This document shows, in pieces, positions 15,099 to 23,093 of a DNA stretch of 31,272 bases. The notes under the pieces are model-generated. The model saw only the letters and a list, made by a program, of their open reading frames with translations, had not been told where the DNA came from and searched no databases. Position numbers and translations under genes: made by a program. The stretch spans positions 1 through 31,272 of the forward strand of contig CALEBN010000064.1 of NCBI GenBank assembly GCA_937943045.1. Direction: 5' to 3'. This DNA comes from an uncultured Collinsella sp. Lineage in GTDB: Bacteria; Actinomycetota; Coriobacteriia; Coriobacteriales; Coriobacteriaceae. Each line of letters opens with the position of its first letter. Within the stretch, counting starts at the first letter, position 1.

Positions 15099-15138
15099 GG
15101 CACGGTACGAATTCGAGTGTGTGCGAGAGGGGAGCGCA

Positions 15139-16101
15139 ATGTCCGAAACCGGTCTGCTGCCGGCATATCTGATCGTCGGTACCGATGGGGTCAAGCGCGA
15201 CCACGCCGTCTCGCGTATGAAAGCTCGCTTGGAAAAGTCGGGTATGGTTGAGTTCAACCTCGATGAACGCGACATGACGAAAGATCCCGATATCGAGTCG
15301 ATCATCGGCTCGCTCAATACCTTTCCCATGGGCAGCGAGTTTCGCCTGGTGATCCTCGACGGCTGCTCCAAGCTTGCCAAGGCGGTCTCGGAACCGCTTG
15401 TCGAGTACCTCGCAAGTCCCAGCCCCACGACGGTCTGTCTCATTATTGCCGACTCACTTGCCAAGAATACGCGCCTGTATAAGGCAATCGCCAAGATCGA
15501 CAAGAAGGCTATCGTCGATTGTTCGGGTACCAAGCGCTGGGAACTGCCGCGCCGCGTTCAGCAGATGGTGACGCAGCGCGGTAAGTCCATCTCGACGGCT
15601 GCTGCCGAGGAGCTCGTCTCGCGCTCGGGCGAGAACACCCGCATGCTCGATAACGACTTGGCCAAGCTTGCCCAGATGGTCGAGGCGCCGCAAATTGAGC
15701 TTGCCGATGTGGAGCGCTGGATCGTGCGCACGGCCGAAGTTCAGCCCTGGGACTTCCTCAATGCCGTCTCGGCCCGCGATATGCGCCGCTCGCTTGAGCT
15801 CTTTGGGCTGCTGCCCGCCAAGAGCTATGTGTGGACCTACACGCTGCTATGCGGTCGCATCCGCGAGTTGATCGTCGCCAAGGCGCTCGACTCTCGTGGG
15901 CAGGGGCGTGAGCTCGCCGCGACACTCAAGCTTCAGGCCTGGCAGGTCAAAAATCACCTGACCTGGGCACGCCGCTTTTCGATGGCGGAGCTTGTCGCTG
16001 CGCTCGAGGGCGCGGTCGATGTGGAGCTCGCACTGAAGGGTTCTGCCGATTCGGAGACCGCGCTTTTGCTCTGGATTACGAACATCTTGAGAAAATCGTG
16101 A
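15139..16101 (+). CDS. holA: DNA polymerase III subunit delta
   Basis: The delta subunit of the clamp loader, which opens the beta clamp. The 320 residues match the family length. Features are the N-terminal LLPAYLIVGTD, the NTFPMGSEFRLVIL segment that corresponds to the clamp-opening region, the central LVSRSGENTRMLDNDLAKLA and the C-terminal collar region with KNHLTWARRFSMAELVAALEG. ATG 15139 is preceded by GAGAGGGGAG. The comEC-holA-rpsT-lepA order is common in Gram-positive genomes. The ATPase-type motifs are degenerate, as expected for delta. Confidence 0.93.
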   Translation: MSETGLLPAYLIVGTDGVKRDHAVSRMKARLEKSGMVEFNLDERDMTKDPDIESIIGSLNTFPMGSEFRLVILDGCSKLAKAVSEPLVEYLASPSPTTVCLIIADSLAKNTRLYKAIAKIDKKAIVDCSGTKRWELPRRVQQMVTQRGKSISTAAAEELVSRSGENTRMLDNDLAKLAQMVEAPQIELADVERWIVRTAEVQPWDFLNAVSARDMRRSLELFGLLPAKSYVWTYTLLCGRIRELIVAKALDSRGQGRELAATLKLQAWQVKNHLTWARRFSMAELVAALEGAVDVELALKGSADSETALLLWITNILRKS

Positions 16102-16150
16102 TGATACCTGCCTATTTGACAAATTCGTTCTATCCCTTTGAGGGGGAGCG

Positions 16151-16159
16151 TGCTATAGT
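16151..16159 (+). promoter_or_regulatory. rpsT promoter, extended -10 element
   Basis: TGCTATAGT, identical to the rpmB element over nine bases. Transcription would start near 16166, giving a leader of about 70 bases before the GTG start of rpsT. Confidence 0.6.
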
Positions 16160-16169
16160 AGGCGCTTGC

Positions 16170-16207
16170 ATGACCTCACCGTGTCTCAGAGGTGTCATAC
16201 ATTTTTT
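16170..16207 (+). promoter_or_regulatory. rpsT leader hairpin followed by six Ts
   Basis: ATGA (16170-16173) pairs with TCAT (16195-16198), and CACC (16177-16180) with GGTG (16191-16194), around a 10-base loop and a three-base bulge. Six Ts follow at 16202-16207. It looks like a weak intrinsic terminator inside the leader. S20 is known to control its own synthesis in E. coli at translation; an attenuation role here is inference. Confidence 0.45.
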
Positions 16208-16234
16208 GCAAGGAACTCGAAAGGAACTCCAGAA

Positions 16235-16501
16235 GTGGCAAACATCAAGTCTCAGAAGAAGCGTATCCGCACCAATGAGGCAGCTCGCATGCGTAACAAG
16301 GCTGTCAAGTCCGAGCTCAAGACGCTGACCAAGCACGTCCAGTCCGCCGTCGCCGAGGGCGACGCCGAGAAGGCCCAGGCTGCCCTCAAGACCGTCACCA
16401 AGCGTCTCGACATGGCTGCCGCCAAGCATGTTATCCACAAGAACCAGGCTTCCAACCGCAAGTCCGGTCTTGCCAAGCTCGTGAACAGCATCAACGCCTA
16501 A
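16235..16501 (+). CDS. rpsT: 30S ribosomal protein S20
   Basis: An 88-residue small-subunit protein that binds 16S rRNA helices. The N-terminus ANIKSQKKRIRTNEAARMRNKAVKSELKT and the HKNQASNRKSGLAKLVN tail are the family signature. The start is GTG 16235, eight bases after AAGGAA; a longer upstream reading would translate the leader hairpin and add residues unlike S20. It is monocistronic, between an extended -10 promoter and a strong terminator. Confidence 0.97.
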   Translation: MANIKSQKKRIRTNEAARMRNKAVKSELKTLTKHVQSAVAEGDAEKAQAALKTVTKRLDMAAAKHVIHKNQASNRKSGLAKLVNSINA

Positions 16502-16535
16502 GTTGTAAATTTCACACCACACAGATTACGCGCAT

Positions 16536-16572
16536 AAATGGAGCCTGTTTTATGGAACAGGCTCCATTTTTT
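16536..16572 (+). terminator. rpsT terminator
   Basis: A perfect 14-bp stem, AAATGGAGCCTGTT (16536-16549) with AACAGGCTCCATTT (16556-16569), a six-base loop and three further Ts. It ends only a few bases before the lepA promoter. On the minus strand it would also form a good hairpin. Confidence 0.92.
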
Positions 16573-16575
16573 GTA

Positions 16576-16590
16576 CCGCTCGGGTAAGAT
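16576..16590 (+). promoter_or_regulatory. lepA promoter, probably giving a leaderless mRNA
   Basis: CCGCTCGGGTA leads into the -10 hexamer TAAGAT (16585-16590). The start point seven bases after the hexamer is 16597, one base before the ATG of lepA. There is no Shine-Dalgarno sequence before that ATG. The same 11 bases precede the -10 of dnaJ at 20694. Confidence 0.55.
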
Positions 16591-16597
16591 AGTCCGC

Positions 16598-18409
16598 ATG
16601 AATACTTCAATTGACATTTCCCACATCCGCAACTTCTCGATCGTTGCGCACATCGACCATGGCAAGTCCACGATCAGTGACCGCATCCTCGAGCTCACCC
16701 ATACCGTCGACGAGCGCGATATGGAGTCGCAGCTGCTCGACACCATGGATATCGAGCGCGAGCGCGGCATCACGATCAAGTCTAATGCCGTTCGCGTGTC
16801 CTATGACGCCGACGATGGTGAGACGTATCAGTTCAACCTGATCGATACGCCGGGCCACGTGGACTTTACCTACGAGGTCTCGCGTTCGCTTGCCGCCTGC
16901 GAGGGTGCGGTGCTTGTCGTCGACGCCACGCAGGGCGTCGAGGCGCAGACCGTCTCCAACGCGACGCTCGCCATGAACGCCAACTTGGATATCGTGCCCG
17001 CTATCAACAAGATCGACCTGCCGTCGGCACACCCCGACGAGGTCAAGACCGAGATCGAGGACGACCTGGCGATCCCTGCCGACGATGCCGTATGCGTATC
17101 GGGCAAGACCGGCGAGGGCATTCACGATTTGCTGGAGTCTATCGTCTTTTTGATCTCTCCGCCCAAGGGCGATGCGAACGCGCCGCTCAAGGCGCTTATC
17201 CTGGATTCGTATTTCGATGAGTACCGCGGCGTCGTTGCCACGGTCCGCGTCTTTGACGGCTCCATCAAGAAGGGCGATACTCTGCGCATGATGCAGGCAG
17301 AAGGTGACTTCTTGGTCGACGGCGTGGGCGTCAAGCGTCCTGCCGAGACCCCGGTTGACGCACTGACGGTTGGCGAGGTCGGCTACGTGGTCACGGGTCT
17401 GAAGGATCCTGAGGCCGTGCACGTGGGCGATACCCTCACGTGGACGTCTAATCCCTGCCCCGAGCCGCTTCCCGGTTACCGCGAGGCCAAGCCCATGGTC
17501 TATACGGGCCTGTTTCCGATCGACAACAAGGATTACGAGAACCTGCGCGACGCTCTCGATAAGCTGCACGTCAACGACCCGTCGTTGGTGTGGGGGCCCG
17601 AGACCTCGGTGGCGCTCGGCTTTGGCTTCCGCGTGGGCTTCTTAGGCCTGCTGCATATGGAAGTCGTCAAGGAGCGCCTGGAGCGCGAGTTCAACCTTGA
17701 CCTCATTGCTACGAGCCCTTCGGTGGACTATCACGTCTATAAGACCGACGGCGAGATGATTGATGTTCGCAGCCCGCAGGATCTGCCCGAGGCTACGCGC
17801 ATCGAGCGCATTGAGGAGCCTTACCTCAAGGCCAAAATTATCTGCCCGCCCGAGTATACGGGTGCCGTCATGCAGCTCGCTATCGAGCACCGCGGCATTA
17901 CAACTGACATGATCCATCTCACGAGCAAATCGGTCGAGATGCGCTTTGACATGCCGCTCGCCGAGCTCATCCTGGACTTCTTTGACCAGCTCAAGAGTCG
18001 CACCAAGGGCTATGCCTCACTCGACTACGAGTTCAACGAGTACCGTCCCTCCGAACTCGTCAAGCTCGATATTTTGCTTTCGGGCGATGAGGTGGACGCG
18101 CTTTCGTTTATCGTGCACAAGGATAAGGCCTATGGCCTGGCCCGCGGCCTGTGTGACAAGCTCAAGGAAATCATCCCGCGCCAGCTGTTCGAGGTGCCTA
18201 TTCAGGGCGCCATCGGCAACAAGATCATTGCCCGCTCTACCGTCAAGGCGCGTCGCAAGGACGTTTTGGCCAAGTGCTATGGCGGCGATATCTCGCGAAA
18301 GCGCAAGCTGCTCGAGAAGCAGAAAGAGGGCAAGAAGCGCATGAAGGCCATCGGTTCGGTCGAGGTCCCGCAGGAGGCCTTTATGGCGATCCTAAAGGTA
18401 GACGAGTAA
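16598..18409 (+). CDS. lepA: Elongation factor 4 (LepA), ribosome-associated GTPase
   Basis: A translational GTPase that acts on stalled or initiating ribosomes and in 30S assembly. The 603 residues match the family (about 600). Motifs are AHIDHGKST (G1), DERDMESQLLDTMDIERERGITIKS (switch), DTPGH (G3) and NKIDLP (G4), then domains II, III and V and the C-terminal domain unique to LepA (KARRKDVLAKCYGGDISRKRKLLEKQKEGKKRMK). ATG 16598 gives MNTSIDISHIRNFSIVAHIDHG, the expected N-terminus. An in-frame ATG at 16538 lies in the rpsT terminator and is not used. dusB follows by four bases. Confidence 0.97.
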   Translation: MNTSIDISHIRNFSIVAHIDHGKSTISDRILELTHTVDERDMESQLLDTMDIERERGITIKSNAVRVSYDADDGETYQFNLIDTPGHVDFTYEVSRSLAACEGAVLVVDATQGVEAQTVSNATLAMNANLDIVPAINKIDLPSAHPDEVKTEIEDDLAIPADDAVCVSGKTGEGIHDLLESIVFLISPPKGDANAPLKALILDSYFDEYRGVVATVRVFDGSIKKGDTLRMMQAEGDFLVDGVGVKRPAETPVDALTVGEVGYVVTGLKDPEAVHVGDTLTWTSNPCPEPLPGYREAKPMVYTGLFPIDNKDYENLRDALDKLHVNDPSLVWGPETSVALGFGFRVGFLGLLHMEVVKERLEREFNLDLIATSPSVDYHVYKTDGEMIDVRSPQDLPEATRIERIEEPYLKAKIICPPEYTGAVMQLAIEHRGITTDMIHLTSKSVEMRFDMPLAELILDFFDQLKSRTKGYASLDYEFNEYRPSELVKLDILLSGDEVDALSFIVHKDKAYGLARGLCDKLKEIIPRQLFEVPIQGAIGNKIIARSTVKARRKDVLAKCYGGDISRKRKLLEKQKEGKKRMKAIGSVEVPQEAFMAILKVDE

Positions 18410-18413
18410 GTCC

Positions 18414-19457
18414 ATGGCGCTTTCTGAATACAGCAAGCGTCTGCTGGGCGCCTATGCCGAGCAGCCGTTCCTTATGGCTCCCATGGCGGGCGTAACCGAC
18501 CCCGCCTATCGCATCATGTGTCGCCGCCGCGGTGCCAACCTTGCCTACAGCGAGATGGTGAGCGTTGCGGGCCTTGCCTATGCCAGCAACAAGACGTGGC
18601 GCCTGGTGTTGCCGGCCGACGAGGAGCAGCAGATCTGCGTGCAGCTCTTTGGTTCCAAGCCCGATCAGTTTGCGGGTGCCGTCGCTGCCGTCGAGGAACG
18701 CGTGGGCGATCGCCTGTCATTGATTGATATCAACATGGCCTGTCCGGCTCGCAAGGTCGTTACCAAGGGCGAGGGCTCGGCGCTTATGCGTACGCCCGAC
18801 CTGGCCGAGCAGATTGTCGAGGCAGCGGTGGGCGCGGCGCATGTTCCCGTGACCGTGAAGATTCGCAAGGGCTTTTACGCCGAAGACCGCAATGCCGCGA
18901 CGTTTGCCCAGATGCTCGAGGGGGCAGGGGCAGCTGCGGTGGCGGTGCACGGCCGCTGTGCCACGCAGCTCTATACGGGCCAGGCCGATTGGTCGGTCGT
19001 CGATGAGGTGGCCGACGCCGTCGAGATTCCCGTTATCGGTTCGGGCGATGTGTTCTGCGCCGAGGATGCGGCGGAACGCCTGCGCAACTCGGGCGCCAGT
19101 GCCGTGTTTATCGCGCGCGGTATCTATGGCAACCCCTGGGTGTTCGGTGATGCTCGAGCCCTTGCACTCGATGGCACGCCAGTACCGGTGCGTAGCTCGG
19201 TCGAGCGCCTGGATGCCCTGCGCGAGCACCTGACGCTCACGCATGAGCTGTTGCCGCTTATGTCACGTGCCCGCACGTACGCGAGCTGGTATCTTAAGGG
19301 CATGCCCCATGCCGCCGCCTGGCGCGCGCAGGTGGTGCGCTGCTCCACATACGAGGAGTTCATGGCATTGGTCGATGATATCGAGCGCGATGTGGTGGCC
19401 TGCGAGGCCGCGCTTGCCGCCGGCGAGTCGGTGCCCGCTCATCCGCTGGAGGCCTAA
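18414..19457 (+). CDS. dusB: tRNA-dihydrouridine synthase, DusB type
   Basis: Flavin enzyme that reduces uridine to dihydrouridine in the tRNA D-loop. The 347 residues include the FMN-binding PFLMAPMAGVTDPAYR (18-33), the SEMVS segment, NMACPARKVVTKGEGSALM with the catalytic acid C110, VKIRKGF, VHGR-TQ-YTGQADW and IGSGDVF, all in the usual order. The last ~30 residues (VACEAALAAGESVPAHPLEA) are an Ala-rich tail. It is four bases after lepA and two bases before hemW, so these three are one transcription unit. The choice of DusB over other Dus paralogues rests on the NMxCP and ARK patterns. Confidence 0.92.
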   Translation: MALSEYSKRLLGAYAEQPFLMAPMAGVTDPAYRIMCRRRGANLAYSEMVSVAGLAYASNKTWRLVLPADEEQQICVQLFGSKPDQFAGAVAAVEERVGDRLSLIDINMACPARKVVTKGEGSALMRTPDLAEQIVEAAVGAAHVPVTVKIRKGFYAEDRNAATFAQMLEGAGAAAVAVHGRCATQLYTGQADWSVVDEVADAVEIPVIGSGDVFCAEDAAERLRNSGASAVFIARGIYGNPWVFGDARALALDGTPVPVRSSVERLDALREHLTLTHELLPLMSRARTYASWYLKGMPHAAAWRAQVVRCSTYEEFMALVDDIERDVVACEAALAAGESVPAHPLEA

Positions 19458-19459
19458 CG

Positions 19460-20692
19460 GTGGCCGTTACCGCGCTGTACGTCCACGTGCCGTTTTGCGC
19501 CCAAAAGTGCCGATACTGCGACTTTGACTCACGCAGTTTTGCTTCGTGCGACCTGAGTGCTGCGCTCGATGTCTATTTTGAGCAACTGTATGCGCGCCTC
19601 GATGCCTTTGGCGACGCAGGCGCGCTTGCGCAGGTCCGCACCGTCTATGTTGGCGGCGGTACGCCGTCGCTGGCAGGAGAGCGTCTGGTGGAGCTTGCCC
19701 GGCGTATTTGCATGTGGTGCAAGCCCGTTGAGTTTACCTGCGAGGCCAATCCCGAGTCGTTGACCGCCGGGCTTGCCACTGCGCTTGCCAAGGTCGGTGT
19801 CACACGCGTCTCTCTGGGAGTTCAAACCCTTGACAACGCCGAGCTTGCTGCGATTGGCCGTATTCACGATGCCGATCGGGCGCTCGCTGCCATCACGACG
19901 GTTAAGGACGCTGGGCTCGATGTGTCCTGCGACCTGATGTGCGGACTTCCCGAGCAGACCGCCGTAAGCTGGCAACGCACGCTCGATGGCGTGCTGGCGG
20001 CGGCGCCGCATCATGTGTCGGTGTACCCGCTCACGCTCGAGGAGGGCACGCCGCTCTACCACATGGCGTGTCGCGACGAGTCGCTCGAGCCCGACGAGGA
20101 TTTTCAGGCTGCGTGCATGGACGCGGCGCGTGAGTGCCTGGGTGCGGCCGGCTATCACCCGTATGAGGTGGCAAGCTACGCGCTCGACGGACATGAGTGT
20201 GCCCACAACATTGCCTATTGGACAGGACGGGGCTATCTGGGCTTGGGCCGCTCTGCCGCCGGTATGCTCGACGCCGAGGATTTCGATCGCTTGGCCGGGC
20301 TGTTTCCCGACGTGCCTGCTCGCGGCGATGCGTATCGCGTGCGCTTGGTGCAACGCGACGACGCCGCGACGACGTTTGATGCCGAGTATCTGTCGCAGCG
20401 CGAGGCTGCGGCCGAGGATTTGATGCTCGCCTGCCGCATGACGCGTGGCATTGGGCCCGATCTGTTGGTTCGCTCGGCAAGCGTGATCGCTGCAGACGAG
20501 CTGGTGGCGGCCTGTGACCGTGCGCTCGAGTTGGGTCTTGCCACTTGGGTGCCCGATTATGTCGAGGGGCATGCGGGGTGCGTCGCCTCGAAAGACGTTA
20601 TCGCAGGTCGTGCCCACGCCCGTTTAGCGCCCACCCACTTGGGCTGGCTCGATGGAAATGTGCTGTTCGAGCTGTTTTGGGGTCTAGCTTAG
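19460..20692 (+). CDS. hemW: Radical SAM heme chaperone HemW
   Basis: A 410-residue member of the HemN-like radical SAM family that binds heme and hands it to respiratory proteins; it is often mis-named coproporphyrinogen III oxidase. The cluster motif is C13-x3-C17-x2-C20 in FCAQKCRYCDF, lacking the extra cysteine found in HemN. GGGTPS, CEANPES, RVSLGVQT and DLMCGLPEQT are all in order, with the HemW C-terminal domain (HNIAYWTGRGYLGLG). The start is GTG 19460, seven bases after GGAGG at the end of dusB. Its position next to lepA and dnaJ is conserved in many Gram-positive genomes. Confidence 0.92.
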   Translation: MAVTALYVHVPFCAQKCRYCDFDSRSFASCDLSAALDVYFEQLYARLDAFGDAGALAQVRTVYVGGGTPSLAGERLVELARRICMWCKPVEFTCEANPESLTAGLATALAKVGVTRVSLGVQTLDNAELAAIGRIHDADRALAAITTVKDAGLDVSCDLMCGLPEQTAVSWQRTLDGVLAAAPHHVSVYPLTLEEGTPLYHMACRDESLEPDEDFQAACMDAARECLGAAGYHPYEVASYALDGHECAHNIAYWTGRGYLGLGRSAAGMLDAEDFDRLAGLFPDVPARGDAYRVRLVQRDDAATTFDAEYLSQREAAAEDLMLACRMTRGIGPDLLVRSASVIAADELVAACDRALELGLATWVPDYVEGHAGCVASKDVIAGRAHARLAPTHLGWLDGNVLFELFWGLA

Positions 20693-20693
20693 G

Positions 20694-20708
20694 CCGCTCG
20701 GGTAGAAT
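20694..20708 (+). promoter_or_regulatory. dnaJ promoter candidate
   Basis: CCGCTCGGGTA overlaps the -10 hexamer TAGAAT (20703-20708), directly after the hemW stop codon. The first 11 bases are identical to the lepA promoter region. A start near 20715 leaves a 36-base leader containing AGGAGG. Confidence 0.5.
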
Positions 20709-20750
20709 TACCGCAATATATACGCTGCTGTGAGCAGGAGGTTGCCGCGC

Positions 20751-21854
20751 ATGGCGACGATGAACGAAAAAGATTACTACGAGATTTTGGGTGTCTCCAA
20801 GGACGCCACCTCGCGTGATATACAGAAGGCCTTCCAGCAAAAGGCCCGCAAGCTCCATCCGGACGTCAACAAAGAACCTGATGCCGAGGAAAAGTTTAAA
20901 GAGGTTTCCGAGGCCTACGCCGTGCTTTCGGACGAGCAGAAGCGTGCGCGCTACGACGCCATGCGCTCGGGCAACCCCTTCGCCGGCGCTCCTACGGCTT
21001 CGCCCTATGGCGGCGGCTACGCCGGCAGCGCAGGCTATGGCAATCCCTTTGAGGGCGGCTTTCCCTTTGGTGGCGCCTGGGGCCAGCCGCGTCGCGGGCA
21101 GGCTGCCTATAATCCCGAGAACGGCGCCAACGTGGTCGTCGATATCAAGCTCGACGCTAAGGAGGCCAAGGGCGGTGCCCGCAAGACCGTCCGCTATACG
21201 CGCTTCGATACCTGTGGCCACTGTGGCGGCTCGGGTTCTGTTTCGTCCGAGCATGCACATACCTGTCCGAGCTGCGGTGGTCGCGGCCACATCGATGTCG
21301 ACCTGTCCTTCCTGTTCGGTGCCGGCACGTTTCAGTCGGTCTGCCCCGAGTGCGGCGGTTCCGGTAAGGTCGTCGCCGACCCCTGCCCCGATTGCGGCGG
21401 CAGCGGCCGTGTCCGTGTGACCTCCGAGCAGACGATTGAGTTTCCTGCCGGTACGCACGATGGCGACGAGGTCCGCATTGGCGGCATGGGTCACGCCGGC
21501 ACCAACGGTGCCTCGGGTGGCGATCTGGTCGGCCGCGCTCATGTCGAGGCCGAGCGTCTGGAGGGCAAGGCCCGTACCGGTTTTTACCTGATGGGCATCG
21601 TGGCACCGTTTTTGGTGCTGTCGGCCATCTCGGGCGTGTTCTCGGCCTTTGCCGTGATGTGCTTTATTCCGTTTGCCATGGGCCTGTTCATGGTGGTCTC
21701 GGACGGCGTGCTGCACCGCAGCCTGCTGTGGTGGAAGCGCGGCGCGATGCAGTTTGCCAACGGTTTTGCCAACGGATTTATGTTTGCGCTCGTGTCGGTT
21801 TGGTTTGCGAGCTGCTCGCAACGTGCCATGCTTTCGCCCTACGCAATGCAATAA
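20751..21854 (+). CDS. DnaJ-family protein with zinc-finger domain and C-terminal membrane segments
   Basis: A 367-residue J-domain protein of unusual form. Residues 8-73 are the J domain with the H36-P37-D38 tripeptide that stimulates DnaK. Residues 74-120 are Gly/Phe-rich. A zinc domain with all four CxxCxGxG repeats (CGHCGGSG, CPSCGGRG, CPECGGSG, CPDCGGSG) starts at C155. The first substrate-binding domain follows to about 270. The second substrate domain and dimerisation region are missing. In their place are three hydrophobic segments at about 278-299, 300-317 and 335-353, with the basic WWKR between the last two. It should be membrane-anchored with the J domain cytosolic. ATG 20751 is nine bases after AGGAGG. 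A canonical dnaJ follows it. Confidence 0.85.
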   Translation: MATMNEKDYYEILGVSKDATSRDIQKAFQQKARKLHPDVNKEPDAEEKFKEVSEAYAVLSDEQKRARYDAMRSGNPFAGAPTASPYGGGYAGSAGYGNPFEGGFPFGGAWGQPRRGQAAYNPENGANVVVDIKLDAKEAKGGARKTVRYTRFDTCGHCGGSGSVSSEHAHTCPSCGGRGHIDVDLSFLFGAGTFQSVCPECGGSGKVVADPCPDCGGSGRVRVTSEQTIEFPAGTHDGDEVRIGGMGHAGTNGASGGDLVGRAHVEAERLEGKARTGFYLMGIVAPFLVLSAISGVFSAFAVMCFIPFAMGLFMVVSDGVLHRSLLWWKRGAMQFANGFANGFMFALVSVWFASCSQRAMLSPYAMQ

Positions 21855-21935
21855 CATCAACCCCTCTGTTTGCGGCCGGCCCAGCTTGGGTATAGGACGC
21901 ACTGTGACAATAATGAAAGTCGGAAGGATTCGGTC

Positions 21936-23084
21936 GTGTCGGAAAATAGGGATTACTACGAGGTACTTGGCGTCGACAAGGATGCCGACGCGCGGACGAT
22001 TAAGCGCGCGTTTCTAAAGAAGGCCCGTACCGTACACCCGGACGTTTCGGACGACCCCGAGGCCGAGGCCAAGTTCAAAGAGCTCAACGAGGCGTATTCC
22101 GTTCTTTCCGACGAGCAGAAGCGTGCTAACTACGACCGTTACGGCACCGCGGACGGCCCCGGTGGCTCTGGCTATGTCGACATCAACGATATCTTTGGTG
22201 GCATGGGCATGGACGACCTCTTCTCGTCGTTCTTTGGCGGCGGTGCCGGCGGTGGCGCCCGAAATCGCCGTGAGCGTCGTCGCGGCCGCGATATGGCCAT
22301 CTCCCTTTCGGTGACCCTTGAGGAGGCGGCACTCGGTTGCAAAAAGACGATCAGCTATGACCGCCTTGCCCCCTGCGAGGATTGCAACGGCACCGGTAGG
22401 GCCGAGGGCGCACAGGAAAAGCAGTGCAGCCGCTGCCACGGCACGGGCTATGTGACGACGGTCCAGCGTTCTTTCCTGGGCCAGGTTCAGTCCTCTTCGC
22501 CCTGTCCCGACTGCCACGGCGAAGGCACGGTCATCGACCATCCCTGCGAGACCTGTGACGGTCAGGGCCGCACGCCTTCGCACGAAAAGATCGATATCGA
22601 TATTCCCGCCGGCGTTTCGACCGGTCGCCAGCTGCGCGTGAGCGGTTTTGGCGAGGCCGGCCTTCGCGGCGAGCCGTCGGGCGACCTGATCGTCAACGTG
22701 CGCGTCGCCGACCACGAGCGTTTTAAGCGCAACGGCGACGACCTGTACCTCGTGAGCGATATCTCGATTGCGCAGGCTGCGCTCGGATGCGAGATCGAGG
22801 TCGAGGGCATTATGCCTGACGAGGTCGTCAAGGTGTGCGTCCCCGCTGGCGCCCAGTACGGCGACACCGTGAGCGTCAACAATTACGGCATGCCGCGTAT
22901 CGGCGGTGGCGGTTCGCGCGGTCGTCTGATCGTGCAGCTGCGTGTGGTCGTCCCCACGAACCTTTCCAATAAGCAGCGCGAGCTGCTTCGCGCCTTTGCC
23001 GACGAGATGGGCGATGACGTCGCATCCGGTAAGAAGTCGGTGACCGACCGTATCAAGAGTGCCCTCGACGACATCCTCGATTAA
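21936..23084 (+). CDS. dnaJ: Chaperone protein DnaJ (canonical)
   Basis: Co-chaperone that delivers unfolded clients to DnaK. The 382 residues have the standard architecture: J domain (6-71) with H34-P35-D36, Gly-rich linker with FGGGAGGG, both C-terminal substrate domains, and a zinc domain with CEDCNGTG, CSRCHGTG, CPDCHGEG and CETCDGQG. The dimerisation end is present. The start is GTG 21936, eight bases after GGAAGGA; no ATG gives a better N-terminus. It lies 81 bases after the membrane-type dnaJ. CTTGGGTATAGG in that gap resembles the promoter strings before lepA and the first dnaJ. No dnaK or grpE is adjacent. Confidence 0.95.
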   Translation: MSENRDYYEVLGVDKDADARTIKRAFLKKARTVHPDVSDDPEAEAKFKELNEAYSVLSDEQKRANYDRYGTADGPGGSGYVDINDIFGGMGMDDLFSSFFGGGAGGGARNRRERRRGRDMAISLSVTLEEAALGCKKTISYDRLAPCEDCNGTGRAEGAQEKQCSRCHGTGYVTTVQRSFLGQVQSSSPCPDCHGEGTVIDHPCETCDGQGRTPSHEKIDIDIPAGVSTGRQLRVSGFGEAGLRGEPSGDLIVNVRVADHERFKRNGDDLYLVSDISIAQAALGCEIEVEGIMPDEVVKVCVPAGAQYGDTVSVNNYGMPRIGGGGSRGRLIVQLRVVVPTNLSNKQRELLRAFADEMGDDVASGKKSVTDRIKSALDDILD

Positions 23085-23093
23085 GGAGCCCGC

